In this document: piece after piece, positions 35,730 to 49,100 of the stretch | Numbering within the stretch: the first letter of the stretch is position 1 | Layout: every line of letters starts with the position of its first letter | Made by a program: the position numbers and the translations under genes | The notes under the pieces: generated by a model | The model's input: only the letters and a program-made list of their open reading frames with translations | What the model was told of the DNA's origin: nothing | Databases searched by the model: none | NCBI GenBank assembly: GCA_028829895.1 | Contig: CM054182.1 | Coordinates: 33,464,879 to 33,528,878 of the forward strand | Direction: 5' to 3' | Length of the DNA: 64,000 nucleotides | Origin: Sinotaia quadrata | Lineage: Eukaryota > Mollusca > Gastropoda > Architaenioglossa > Viviparidae

Positions 35730-36300
35730 TTGTTGTTCCTCTTGTATATCTGTTGTTGTTAGTCTTGTATATCTGTTGTTGTTAGTCTTGTATATCTGTT
35801 GTTGTTCCTCATGTGTATCTGTTGTTGTTAGTCTTGTATATCTGTTGTTGTTAGTCTTGTATATCTGTTGTTGTTCCTCTTGTATATCTGTTGTTGTTAG
35901 TCTTGTATATCTGTTGTTGTTCTTCTTCTGTATCTGTTGTTGTTAGTCTTGTATATCTGTTGTTGTTAGTCTTGTATATCTGTTGTTGTTCCTCTTGTGT
36001 ATCTGTTGTTGTTCCTCTTGTGTATCTGTTGTTGTTAGTCTTTTATATCTGTTGTTGTTCCTCTTGTGTATCTGTTATTGTTAGTCTTGTATATCCGTTG
36101 TTGTTCCTCTTGGTGTATCTGTTGTTGTTAGTCTTTTATATCTGTTGTTGTTAGTCTTGTATATCTGTTGTTGTTCCTCTTGTGTATCTGTTGCTGTTCT
36201 TAGCTTTTATATCTGTTGTTGTTAGTCTTTTATATCTGTTGCTGTTCTTAGCTTTTATATTTGTTGTTGTTAGTCTTGTATATCTATTGTTCTTTATGCA
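35730..36300. repeat. ~23-bp array, >20 copies
   Basis: Copies of TATATCTGTTGTTGTTAGTC and variants with TTCCTCTTG in place of TTAGTC. TTGTTGTTTCTC-type decay continues to about 36,620. The next kilobase is AT-rich with no gene. Confidence 0.9.
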
Positions 36301-37599
36301 TACTTATCTTTTATTGTTCCTCTAAAGTTATCTTATATTGTTGTTTCTCTTGTACTCATCAATTGTTGTTTCTCATGTACTCATCTATTGGTGTTTCTCT
36401 TGTACTTATGTATTGCATTTGTTGCTGATGTTTTTGTTTACTGTTGTGTCATCTCTCCTGTGTTCTTCTCTATTGTTGTTTTTCCTGAATATTATTTTTA
36501 ATTGGTGTGTCCATATATAATTGTAGGCATGATTGTTGTCCCTCTTGTATGTATATATATTTTTTTAATTGATGTTGTTTCTCCACTTTATTTACCTCTT
36601 GTTGTTGTTTCGATAGTATAACTATTTATTGCGGTTTTCCCAATGTATGCCTGTATAAGTTGATGTTCATTTGTGTATATTTATCTTCTGTTTGTCGATT
36701 CACTTGCATATTTATCAATTGTTTTTTCTCTTCCTAAGGAATAAATCAGTATAGCATCTACACAGGTGTTTCATTAAAAATAGTTGGTTTTTTAAAAAAT
36801 AACTTTATAATTTCTCTATATTTTTAAAAACAACACACATATAACAACCAACTTAATTCTGTGCGTGTTGAAAAGTGAAAATTTATACGATCTGTGTTTG
36901 GTAACGTCGATTTCCTTTATTATTACCTATATGTTTAAATTACCAATAGTTTTACACAAGTTATTTCCCTTGCTTTCCTCAACGTTGGGTTATAGTGATT
37001 AATCTGGTTCCTTCAATTATAGTCAATTTTTGAAGGGAACATTTTAGATATAAAAAAGTACGTTTCTAAACAAATACCAACAAAGAAGAAAAAAATCTAT
37101 TGTCCACTCTCCTTTTAAAACTGATTTTATCTAATATTAATAACACTAATGTTTTATCTCCCTTTGCATTTCTCGTGACCTACCTGTTCCGGCAGGTTTC
37201 ATATTCAGGTGTCAGGTTCTATGTATCCATATGAAGATTAAGAGGAATCGATTTTGATTATTGTTTTAAAAAAAAATATATTATTAACCTCTCACCTGTG
37301 TTTATGTAATGTTGACTCTACAACATTTTTATTAAAATGTTTTAATCATTATTGCCTTTGTCGTTTAATCGCTGTCGGCGCAGTTTAATGCAGTGTTCAT
37401 GTGGATGCTTAACTAATATTGACGAGAATGGAGATGATAATGTAGAAAGTGGAGTTGGATTTGAAAAAGCTATTAATGTATGAAAATATCAAAATGTTAG
37501 AAACCTATCTCGGGGGTGGGGGATGGGGGTGGAGTTTCTAACGTTTCATTCATTAGTCTTATTCCTAGGATGTGTGGGTAATTTTTTTTCCAGTGCTAT

Positions 37600-38290
37600 T
37601 TGTTTTTTTCTGTTCTTTCTTGTTATTTGGCTTATGCATGTCATTCTAACTACTTGACATCCTCTGTTCTTTCTACCCAGTTAGTCAAATCTGTTATTGG
37701 TAGGTATTTGGTCATCTACTTTCTTGCTTGCTATTGGGCTTATGCAGGTCATTCTGACTACTTGACATTCTTTGTCCTTTCTACCTAGTTATTCAAATCT
37801 GTTATTGGTAGGTATTTGGTCATATAATTTCTAGTTATTTTGGTCATCTATGATCTTTATAGCAGTTTTACTGTTTCTAGTTATTTGGTCACCTCTGTTT
37901 TATAGCTTCTTAGCTATCATAGTTCTTTCTAGCTATTTGTCATTTATGTTATTTATAGGTGTTTAACCATCTCTGTTGTTTTTACTACTTGTTTCTTTCT
38001 ATTATTTGGAGGTATTTAATCATCTCTGTTCTCTTTAGTTGTTTGGAGGTATTTAATCATCTCTGTTCTCTTTAGTTGTTTGGAGGTATTTAATCATCTC
38101 TGTTCTCTCTAGTTATTTGGAGGTATTTTATCATCTCTGTTCTCTCTAGTTATTTGGTCATTCATGTTTACAGCTTTTTGATATTTTCTGCTATTTCTAA
38201 CTATTTGGTCATTTCTTTTATTTCTAGCTGTTCGTATTCACTTATGTCTTTTATTTCTAGCTATTCGGCTGTTCTCCGTTTCTAGGCCTC
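37600..38290. repeat. Degenerate TTTGGTCAT-type array
   Basis: Divergent copies of units such as TCTAGTTATTTGGTCATCTC and TGTTCTCTTTAGTTGTTTGG. Periods are 30-130 bp and no coding content was seen. Confidence 0.7.
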
Positions 38291-38329
38291 AGGAATATCA
38301 ACTATTTTTCTTATTTGCAATCGCCATGA

Positions 38330-39010
38330 ATAATTTGCTATATTTTTCTTTTCCAGGAATTACAAATTTTTGTCATAATTCTAGTCTCCAGAAATATAAA
38401 TTGTCTTATTTACTTACAGTTCACAGGAATAACAACAGGCTATTATTTATTTTTGTGCCTTGAAATAAAGACATTGTTAATTCTAGCTCCATGGAAATAA
38501 TTTATTGTCTTATTTCCAATCCCAGGAATAATAAAGGCTTAATGTTCTTTGCAAAAGAATTGAACAGTTTGCTTATTTGCAATTCCGAGGAATATAAAAA
38601 AATGTCTTATTTCCAGTCACCCGGAATAAGAACTGTTTGCTTTATTTTCCTTGGCCAACCAAACCCAACCGTTTTCAATTTCCTTGCTTTGAAAGGGAAA
38701 TATTTTGGGTTTAATGTTACAGAATCAACTATTTAACTTATTTTCCTTGCAAAGAAATAGCAACATTCTGCTTTATATTCCTTGGAAAGGAATGCGAACT
38801 TATTTAGTTATTTTCCTGGCAAAGAAATAGCAACATTCTGCTTTATTTTTCTTGGAAAGGAATGCGAACTTATTTAGGTATTTTCCTTTGCAAAGAAATA
38901 GCAATATTCTGCATTATTTTCCTTAGAAAGGAATAGGAAATTATTTACTTATATATACTATCAAAGAAATAGCAACATTTTGCTTTATCTCTTTGCAAAG
39001 GAATAACAAA
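38330..39010. repeat. ~70-bp array with TTTTCCTTGCAAAGAAATAG
   Basis: Three or four good copies at about 38,735-39,000 containing TTTTCCTTGCAAAGAAATAG and CAACATTCTGCTTTA, preceded by looser copies of CAGGAATAACAA-type units. Confidence 0.8.
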
Positions 39011-39052
39011 GGAATCAATTTCCTTCCCCAGTTTGTAACTCTCATCCATACA

Positions 39053-39248
39053 TGAGGATGGCTCTGTGTACAGATGTGCTAATTATGCCCACCAACTAGA
39101 GAACCTCGCCTAAGGATGGCTCTGTGTACAGGTGTGCTAATTATGCCCACCAACTAGAGAACCTCGCCTAAGGATGGCTCTGTGTACAGGTGTGCTAAAT
39201 GTGCCCACCAAATAGAGAATCTAGCCTAAGGATGGCTTTGTGTACAGG
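39053..39248. repeat. ~58-bp minisatellite, 3.4 copies
   Basis: Copies beginning AGGATGGCTCTGTGTACAGG and containing TGCCCACCAACTAGAGAACC. The first two full copies are almost identical. Confidence 0.92.
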
Positions 39249-39496
39249 GTCATTATACTTATTAATTACAATATAACAATAATATCCAAGAAGGTTATAA
39301 ATAGTCCTTTTTGTCCTGGATCACCTTTCTGTTTATATCGACGACCTGCTTGACCGGAATTTATAACTGACCCCTCCCCCCTTCCCGCTCAGAAGACTAC
39401 GACAACGTTCAATAAAATTGCATTTAGAAGGGCAAAGTAATAAATAAATTTATTGATCAATTACAAGAACAGGAGCATTTCATCTCTAGCACTTCG

Positions 39497-39775
39497 TCAT
39501 TTTTCTCTTCCCATTCGGAATCTTGCAGTTTCTTGGACAAAACGCTTGATTCTGCAGATGAAGGCGCATCTTTGCTTTCTTGTTTTCCATTCCAATTTAT
39601 ATTCTGATTGGGAATCTTTCGTTGTTTTAGGTGAAATTCTTGCTTCTATAAATACAGAGCTATTGATATTTTCTGGAGAAAGTTTGTCACTGTTTAGTTC
39701 CGTATTATGATCAGATTTAAGTATCGGCATTTTCTTAATCGAAATATTTCCTTCAACCTTAACTCTGTCAGTTTT
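39497..39775 (-). other. Open segment downstream of the repeat-protein stop
   Basis: A minus-strand frame from about 39,775 to 39,497 encodes MPILKSDHNTELNSDKLSPE and further polar, coding-like residues. Upstream it is closed by a TAA inside a degenerate repeat unit. It could be a decayed or separately spliced C-terminal exon of the large repeat protein, or 3' UTR. No acceptor was confirmed. Confidence 0.25.
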
Positions 39776-40400
39776 CTCTTCTAATTTTTAAAAATCCAGT
39801 TTAGAATTGCTTGCTTCTAGGGATGCAGGCTTATCTTTCTTAGTGTTCTCTTTCGATATTTTAAAAATCCAGTTTAGACTTGCTTAATTCTAGGGATGTT
39901 TCTCAGTTTCTTTGAATTTTTATAGTTTTAACTTTGCTTGTTTGTGGGAATACAAGCTTATCCTTGTCAGCTATCTCTTCTAATTTTTTTTATCCAGTTT
40001 ACTTGCTGCTGTAGATACAGGCCTGTATTTGAGTTCGTCAGTCTTCTCTTTTGGTTTTTTTAAAAATCCAGTTTAGACTTGCCTGCTCCTGGGAATGTAA
40101 GCTTATCTTTATGTTCTTCAGTTTTCTCTTTTGATTTTTTAAAATTCATTTGGACTTTCTTTCTTCTGGGGATGTAGGCTTATCTTTACAGTTTATCAGT
40201 TTTCTCTCTCTTTTAAAAAAAATTAAAATCCAGTTTAGACTTGCTTGCTTTGGGGAAGCAGGCTTTTCTTTAAGTTTGTCAGTTTTGTTTTGATTTTTTA
40301 TCTGAGGTGGACGTGCTTGCTTCTGGGGAAGCAGGCTTATCGTTCTTTTCTAGACGAAATGTGTCAGTTTGCTGCCCTGATTTCTGGCCCCATTCAGATG
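39776..40400. repeat. Degenerate ~100-bp array at the 3' end of the repeat-protein gene
   Basis: About five units, read on the minus strand, with AAGATAAGCCTGCATCCCC, AGAAGCAAGCAAGTCTAAAC and TGGATTTTTAAAAA, ending AGAGAAAACTGA. The first unit overlaps the last codons of the large exon (DKPASPEAST) and its TGA. Later units carry stops and shifts, so the coding repeat seems to have spread into, or decayed within, the 3' UTR. Confidence 0.8.
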
Positions 40401-43102
40401 ACGTTTCTTCTAGCCTGCTGATGCCAGTGGTAGAATGAATGGGTGTTGGCTGCCAATCTTCCTCTGGAATGGCTCCTTCTTTCATTTCTTCATATACACC
40501 ACTCTCAGATGTCTCATCATCTGACCGCGCACCATAATACACAGTTGACTTCTTGTCCAGTCTGGTGACCTGCAAGGGAATGCTTTCTTGTGACGTGTTT
40601 TGTGACCTGGAGATGAATATGCTTGCTGCGCTAGGGGCAAGACTCTTAGAGGAAATATTTGCCACTACATCACGTACTGGTACAGATGGTCTTGCACCAT
40701 AATCCTCCGCAGAGAAAGTCTCACGCACTAATTGTCTTTTTTTGGTTTTCTTTAAATATACCTTGTGATCAGAATGAGCTGTTCTAAATGAACCGTTTTC
40801 TGTTTGACTCTTAGTGTAGTACCTTGTTCCAAAGTCCCATGGAGATGGCAGTTTTTCTTTTCTCTGAAAACAGAACTCTTTTACAGATTTACTTTTATCA
40901 AAGCAGTCATAGAACCCTCTTCCCCTTTTGCTCAAACTTCGAATAAAAACAGTCTCACCTACCTCCAGAGTCTTAGTGGGAGGTAACGCTGTTTCGGTGA
41001 GATCAAACTCTTCACTTCTGTTATTGCCTTCAAATTTATCACAGTCAAGGAAACCAGTTTCTAAAGAAAGCAAATGTGGGGCAGAACAATAATGGGATGT
41101 TCCATCCTCTCGCCACGGTGATCGGTTTTTTGTTTTCTGAAAATCGTTTTCGGATCGACTTCGGCTAAAGTTACCATATGAATTTGTTTTCGCTTGACTC
41201 AACGGTTGATAAGGGTTTATTTCTTGTACGTCTTGAAACAAGAGTGTCATACTACTGGAGTGTAATGTCCCAGAATCACGTGACACTGGTAAAATATTAT
41301 TTGAATAAGATATTCCAACATCACGTGACAGGGAATCAATACTACTGGAGTGAGATGTAAATATCATACTCAAAGACTTATCTATGTAGGATTCTTTATT
41401 CCTTGAAGCATATCCATCTTTAGATGAGTTTTCATTGATGTCTTCGTGGATTTCAGATTTACAACGCCGAGGGGATGCAGCTACCACAGAAATTGAGGGA
41501 GTTTCTGGTTTGTGTAAAATAAATTCACCTTTAGGTTTGTTTATGTCAAAGTCCTCCATGGATCCACATTGCAAATTATTGTATTTACTTCTGACAGAGT
41601 CAGGAGAAGAATATGTTTCTGTTTGTCTGGAATTTTGAAAGGAACATGGCTGATCGTCTTCAAGAGTGGAGCAGGATGCCACGATGTCAAATATCACTGG
41701 CCTTCTTTCTGACAAATTCAATCTGAATTCTTCTTCTTCTACTTCATCGCTGTCATATTCGTGGGAAGATGTCATTGTCATCACAGACATGTCTTGGTCT
41801 GTTATATCGCTGAGTATGGACACTTTACTACGTGTACGGCAGTGTCTTGCTGCCCCGAAATGGGAATTGTTCCTTTCGAAACTATCAACGTCAGCAGTTT
41901 TGGATTTGCCTTTCCTTTCCTCTGCTTTTGTGTCAGCAGAGGCCCCTTCTTGGCTCAAACTACCTAACGAAAGAAACATGTCTATGAATGGGGTCAGTGG
42001 CGCGAGCAACACAATTGGGATCACATCTCTAGCAGTTCTCGCGAGACTGCGCAAAGAGTTCTCTACAAATGTTCTAGGATGACGTAACGAATTCGCCTCA
42101 GATTTTATAAAACGCATCGATTTTCCTATATCTGAATTTTGAGCCGGAAAGTGTTTTGGTTTTTCTTCTACCATTGGTGCTTTCCTTTTATTTCTCTTGG
42201 ACTTACCAAAGTTTTCCGACCCTGCCTCAGAGCTTGTCTTGCCCTTTTTCCCTTGGGCTTTCTTTTGTTTCAAGATGGGTTTTTTCGAACTGGTTGTAGG
42301 AACATCTGCATCCCCTAAAATATCATCTGTATACACAGACTCAACATTGCTTTCCCACCCAGATACATTTCTCTCCATCACTCTTTCTCCAGTGTCGTGG
42401 GATTGGATCTCCACGAGTTCCCTTCTTTCAGGATCTAAAACGCTACGGTAGAAATCAGCAAGTTGTGTCACAATCCTTTTGGTGTGGGTATACTGAGGGA
42501 CAAGAGAGGATTCTTCTGCTGAGGATAACTGGATGTCAGATATACACTTATCTAAGAGCTCTTTTACCAAATCTTGTTCATTCATTTTTGGCGTTTTGTA
42601 AACAGTCCTGGTACAGATGATCTGAGACTGAGAGGCAAAATCTGCACTATCTGGGACACACCTTTTGCAAACAGGCCAATTACCTTGGAGATCAGGTTTA
42701 GCCACAGAACCAATGGGAGTAGGAGGCTTATTTTTCACAGTTATCAAGAAATTATCATCAAACTGGTCTCGTGGTAAATAAGGTCGTACTTTTGTCCTTT
42801 CTGTAGCAGTTTTGTTAGTAAAACGCGTTATGACGTCATGCAAACTGTCTAGGAGCAGGTGGAATGCAGACGTAATTGGCGCAAACATACTCCTTAACAT
42901 GTTAACATTACGCGTGTGTGTCCATGGTGACTCCAGTCGCCTTTGTGACCTTCTATACGCTCTCGAGGCATTTTCTTCAGTGAAACGTGATTTGCAACTA
43001 TTTATTATGTTAGTGAACAAAAACTCATTTTCCTCATCACTCGTGGATGAACTCAGAGTTATTTCGTCTTCAAAACATATCCTGTCTTGGATCCACTGAA
43101 GA
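40279..43102 (-). CDS. Repeat-protein last exon (940 residues)
   Basis: Acceptor ...ATTTTGAAG then TCTTCAGTGG; a second acceptor, CTTCAG|TGG, lies seven bases on. It opens CLQWIQDRICFEDEITLSSS, and the FEDEITLSSSTSDEENEF part resembles the two small upstream exons. Visible elements: a probable amphipathic helix around MFAPITSAFHLLLDSLHDVI, a basic cluster around KSKRNKRKAP, a hydrophobic patch VIPIVLLAPLTPFIDMFLSL (about 350 residues in), an acidic run SDEVEEEEF, and many SP and SRS sites. It ends with DKPASPEASTSTSDKKSKQN. Long, open and mixed in composition, it is very likely coding. No known domain was recognised. Confidence 0.85.
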
Positions 43103-46100
43103 CTTCAAAATACAAGAAAATTAAGAAAGAGCGAAGTAAAAAAAAATGTCTAGTTAAGAAATTAAGCAATAACAAAAGCATTCAACTAACATGGCAAAGC
43201 AATACAAAATGTAAGAAAATAAAGAAAGAGTGAGGTAAAGCATTATCGGGATAAGAAAGAAGGCACTAACGAAAACATTCGGATACCGTAGCATAATACA
43301 AAATGCAAGAAATAACGAAAACATTCGGATAACGTAGCAAGACAAGTCTGTCTCTTATTTGTGGATTAAAGGTACAGAGGTCAATGGTGGTAAGTCTTGT
43401 GAAGACTGGAAATATTTTCATGGTATCAATTTTGCCCGCATTAGCTCTAACAAAACTTAAAGACAAATCACTAACTAAAAACCATTTTATTTTGGACACC
43501 TAAGTTATGATAATTAATGCCTACATAATAAAATTATACTTGAGGTACATAATAGTCGGGCTTGTGCTTAAATAAATAAAATATTAGAATGGTAGACTGA
43601 CTAGAGAAATGATTCAAATCAAATTTACTAAGGAGCAATTGCCTTTTTTTCCCCTGGCGTCACGTGACCTAGATTAGGTAAAATGGCAAGGACAATGTCT
43701 GAAGTATTAATTTCTCAATTTAAAGTCACCAAACTTATAAAGTAAAAACATTCCGCCAATATTCAACTTTAGATAACTGACACAATTCAAGACAATATTA
43801 AACTCTATGCTAACTTGACGTACTCCGTTAATTATAAATCTTAATACTAGAAGACAAGAGAAGAAGAAAAAGTTTGAATAAATTTGTGACAGCAGACAAT
43901 AGTTTAATCTTCGTCTGTGCATTCACAGTCTTTTACATTCGTTCGGGAGATGTCAACTATAAGGAAATTGACACGAGTAATATTTGTGACAGAACACAAT
44001 ATTTTAATCTTCATCTGTCCATTCATAGTCTTTTACATTTATTGGGGTTGGGGGAGTAAATTTGTTACAACATACAACAGTTTAATCTTCGTCTGTGCAT
44101 TCATAGTCTTTTACATTCGTCCGGGAGATGTCATTTATAAATAGATAGGACACGAGTTAACTTTGGAACACAGACCAATTATCGCTATCAGTCCCCGAGG
44201 CACTGAAACTCGCTTCCACTTCAATAAAACTCGCTTCTGGGCTGACGTCAGGAGTCTGAAATAAACTACTGAAACAATAAAGCATTATCTGATTAATAAA
44301 TAAAGGTGCACAACTTTTAGCAGTTAATTAACTGATTTCCTGCATAAAGTAAACCTGAAGAGAATAATTAATGTATCGATTATAATAGTTTATTATACTG
44401 TAATTTATATCCACATAATATCTAATACAGATTAAAGTAGAGCAGCATTTTACATATCAGGACGAAACTTAAACTTCCTGTCTCGATTTGCAGCATAAGT
44501 TTAGTAAAGATTTGTCGTTGCTTAGTAAAAATATAATTTACAACAGTCAAAACAAGAAACTTTTATCAAAATGTGATTGCAAGTTTTGTATTTTAACATT
44601 TAAAAGAAAAATGTAAGGTTTCTTTGAATTTATATTTTTTCTAATGTGCACACTGCTCGCTTATATTTTCGCATTGCCAAGTTAATATGACGTCATACTT
44701 CGAGAGGGTTAACATGGATTCTTACAAAGCGATCTTGGAAAGTGTTTTTCTAATTTTCTGATACACGACTTGAAAATTCAAAACAGAATAACACATTACA
44801 CACTCTTATATAGTCCGTTAATTATAAACACTTAATGCTTGGAAATATGGAAAGAAGAAGAATTATTTTATATTAATTTGTTGAACCAAATGTTATAGTC
44901 TACACCGTAATAGTTTTTGAAATTCGTCACTTACAACATAATTCGTCACTTACAACTTAATTCGTCAGTTACAACATAATTCGTCAGTTACAACATAATT
45001 CGTTAGTTACAACATAATTCGTCACTTACAACACAATTCGTCACTTACAACATAATTCGTAACTTACAATATAATTCGTCACTTACAACATAATTCGTCA
45101 GTTACAACATAATTCGTAACATGTCATGGTTATACAAGTGAGTTTCTGAACACAAACCTGTTTTCGTTATCACTCCATGATACAGTGAAAATATTTTCAT
45201 CTTCTAAATTGTTCTTTGAGTGGTCCATCTGAACACTGCGAAATGCACTACAAATGCAAGAAAAGAGTGCTTGATTAATAAATAAAGCAATGACGAAAGC
45301 GATACAACGTTCAACAATTAATTAGATAAGTTAAATCTACAAGAGAGTTCTTGCTATAGTGGTACACAAAATAAAAATATAATTATATCCTTATGAACTT
45401 TAACTTAAATAGAAGAAATACAAATACAACAAAATATTATTAAATTACAATAATAAATCTACTTAAATCACCTTCCTACTTTTAGTAAAGATTTATATTC
45501 ACTTTATGAAAGAGTATGTTGGGAAAATGACGTTTCACAGTTTAAAATATGAACGACACTCTAGAACCTGCAAACAGAAATGCATATGTAACTGAACCAT
45601 TATTTCTATGTTCATTCATTTGACTGCATTGTACATTGTACTTTTGAATCTTGTTTGATGCTATATTTCCTATGCTCTTGTGTATTGCGCTGATGAAATT
45701 GGAATGTGTTTACGGACTTTTAGTCATTTGTTTAAAGGATTTTTGTATTTCTGAAAAGTGAGTTTCTTACTTTTATTTAATTGGTTTAGAGGTGTTCTGC
45801 GTTCTTGGAATGTTATTATTAAATCGCATTGGTTTAAAGTTGCCCTGTATTCCTGAAATGTATTCTATTACTTTGGTTTAAAGTTGCCCTGTATTCCTGA
45901 AATGTATTCTATTACTTTGGTTTAAAGTTGCCCTGTATTCCTGAAATGTATTCTATTACTTTGGTTTAAAGTTGCACTGCATTCCTGGAATGTTATTATT
46001 AAATCGCATTGGTTTAAAGTTGCCCTGCATTCCTGGAATGTTATTATTAAATCGCATTGGTTTAAAGTTGCCCTGTATTCCTGAAATGTAATTAATGATT

Positions 46101-49100
46101 TCTATTACTTTGATTTAAAGATGGCCTGTATTCCTGAAATGTGGTTACTGACTCCTATTACTTTGATTTAAAGATGCCCTGTATTCTTGAAATGTGGTTA
46201 CTGACTTCTATTACTTTGATTTAGATGCCCTGTATTCTTGAAATGTGGTTACTGACTTCTACCAAATTGGTTTAGAGATATGCTGTAGATATGATCACTG
46301 CCCTTAACTTAAAGGCAAGTCTGTTGTGTATTTGCATCGCGGAAGTTTAATAAATCTATTTCGTATTTATCTTGAATTTGATCACTTACTTTCATCACAG
46401 ATTGTATGCTGTGGTTATATGGACTATCTGTTCCATAACAATTTCGTAATAACACCTTAATTTGAAAAAAAAAGTTTTAAAAGTGGAAGCTCCTGTCAGC
46501 GTCAAACACGCACACAGAGAAATTATGCCAGACTGGAAGAGTGGCCAGGTAGAAAATGATTCAAATCAGTATACAATTTACTAAGGAGCCATTGACTTGT
46601 AAGTTGTGTCATATGACCTAGATCTAGTAAAATCACCCTTACAGACTGCCTCGTTATAAACAGAATTCCGTTACCAAAGAAACAAGAACTGAAACGGACG
46701 TGCATTTTTGTCAGGCATTCAAATGGGTCAAGATAAATAGTGAAATACTTTGAAATGTCTCTTTTTATTGCATTTAGTCATGTAGTGTCGTTTAGCATTT
46801 CACTTATCTTTTTAAAGTTCTTCTTTGTATTGCATTTATTCATGTAGCCTGTCATTTAGCATTTCATTGTTCTTTTTAAAATTCCTCTTTGTATTGCATT
46901 TGTTCATGTAGCCTGTCATTTAGCATTTCATTGTTCTTTTTAAAATTCCTCTTTGTATTGCATTTGTTCATGTAGCCTGTCATTTAGCATTTCACTGTTC
47001 TTTTTAAAATTTGAATTTATCTCGAAATTCTTAATTGTACTGCATTGCATCACATCGCCTGTCATTTGTATTTTATTTATTTTAAAATATTTCTGGCGGG
47101 AGGGGGGTAGGGAATGATATTGAAATGTTTCTTTATATTACATTGCATCATTCATCCATCATTAATATTTTATTGTTTATTTTATTTTATTTTTTAAATT
47201 TGAATTGACTTTGAAATGCCTTTTTAAACAGCAATGCACTACATCGTCTTTGAGTGGTATTTTATTTTGTTTAGTTGTTGTCATTGTTGACTTTTACTAA
47301 CACCACTTAATGAATAAAAAATCATAGTTCATATTAAAACCGTGTAACAAAATAACAAATGCAATATGAGCTGATTTATATTTAGACATGACAACAACAA
47401 CAAAAAGGAGAAAAGAAAAACTAAGAATAAAACAAAACAAAATGAAAACATGTCATGCACGCCAGTTTTATTTTCCAAAAAGATCACGTGACATTGAAAC
47501 AAATGTAATATTTTCTTATTCACATTCTGACTTCGTGACACTGAAGTAAATGTAATATTTTCTTGTTCACATTCTGACCTCGTGACAAAGAAACAGATGT
47601 AATATTTTCTTATTCACATTCTGACCTCGTGACAAAGAAACAGATGTAATACTCGCAGAATTACATTTCGTCCACGTCAAGAAACAAATGAGGATAATGA
47701 TTTATATTTAGATCGGGCGACAAAGAAACATTCAAATCATAATTTATGAAGAGATCACAAGACGAAGAAACACGTGCAATAAAAAGAACCAGATTCACTA
47801 ATGATTTATAGTTAGATCACGTGACAAAGACACACACACGATGAATGGTACAGGCACGTGTTACTGTATGGACTGATGGGATACTAATATATCAATACAG
47901 TGCATTTGTGAACAACACATAGTACTTCAGTTAGACGCGATGTAAACCATGTGACAACCCCATCCCCAAACAAATGCAATTCGTCCTGATTTATATTTAT
48001 ACCACGTGACAACAAAAATAACAACAGTACTATTGATTTATATTGATATATATTCAAGAAACGGATGAAAAATCATACCTGTCTTCCTCCCACTCATGAG
48101 AAAGTATCGGCGCCGATTCAGTAGGAAAATGGGGACTAGTTCTTTCCCTTTGCCAGGAAAGCGATCTCGAGTTGTGGGAATTGCTCTCCCTAGCGTATGG
48201 TTTGGGCTTGCTAGTCACCAATATGTCTGACTCCGTTCCCACACTTTGGACTGGCAGCAGATTTCTCAGGGCTTCATGCATTAGTTTTCTATCTGTCCTT
48301 TTATTCGGCAATGATTGATTTCTGGATTCATTCTTTTCAGTTTGCGGGTACCTCGTCACTCGAGCAGTGGGAGTTTGTTCCGAGCAAATCAGTCTTGCTT
48401 TGACCTCATTCACCAGAGCCGAGGTGCTCTGGTGTGCTTTGGGTTGGCTGTCACGTATAGGCAAACTCTGAAGGTGATTTTTTGATTGGATTTCTAACAC
48501 AGGGTGACTCGCCAAATGGGTCTCTTCGAAATAGCTCTCTCCAGGTGCTAGTGCAAGTTGTCTGCGCGCATTTAAGTGCGCAGGTTGACTCTTGGAATCC
48601 TGCGAGACATAATTTAGTCTTTGATTTAGAGCAGCAGAGCATTCGGCATATATGTTTTCAGTATTTGCGTTCATTTCCATTTTTTCCGGAGGACTTACTT
48701 GCCTTTGCATGCTCTCTGAATGTCTAAATGTTGATGGGATTCCTACATTGCTCTGACTCTGAAGGTAGTTGTCTCCCTTCACCGCAACTGTAGAGTTTTC
48801 CAAAGATGTCTGGCAGCTCCAGTACTGAGACTCTTTTGAAGCAACTGAATCATTCTGAGTGCATTTCTTTGGAGAAACGTCAGTTTTGAATTGTCCTTGT
48901 TGGAACGTCTCCTGCTCTTTTTTCAAAGCACTGCCAGGAAATTCGGATACCTTGCTATTTGTTGAGAAATCACTTAATCTTTGATCCGTGCTATGACTAA
49001 GGCTGGGAACCTCATGCAATGACGGACCGATAAACGGTGTACCGACGTTAATGGAATAAGTAGAAATGTTTTCTTCTGTCAGAATATTAATGTTGTAACC

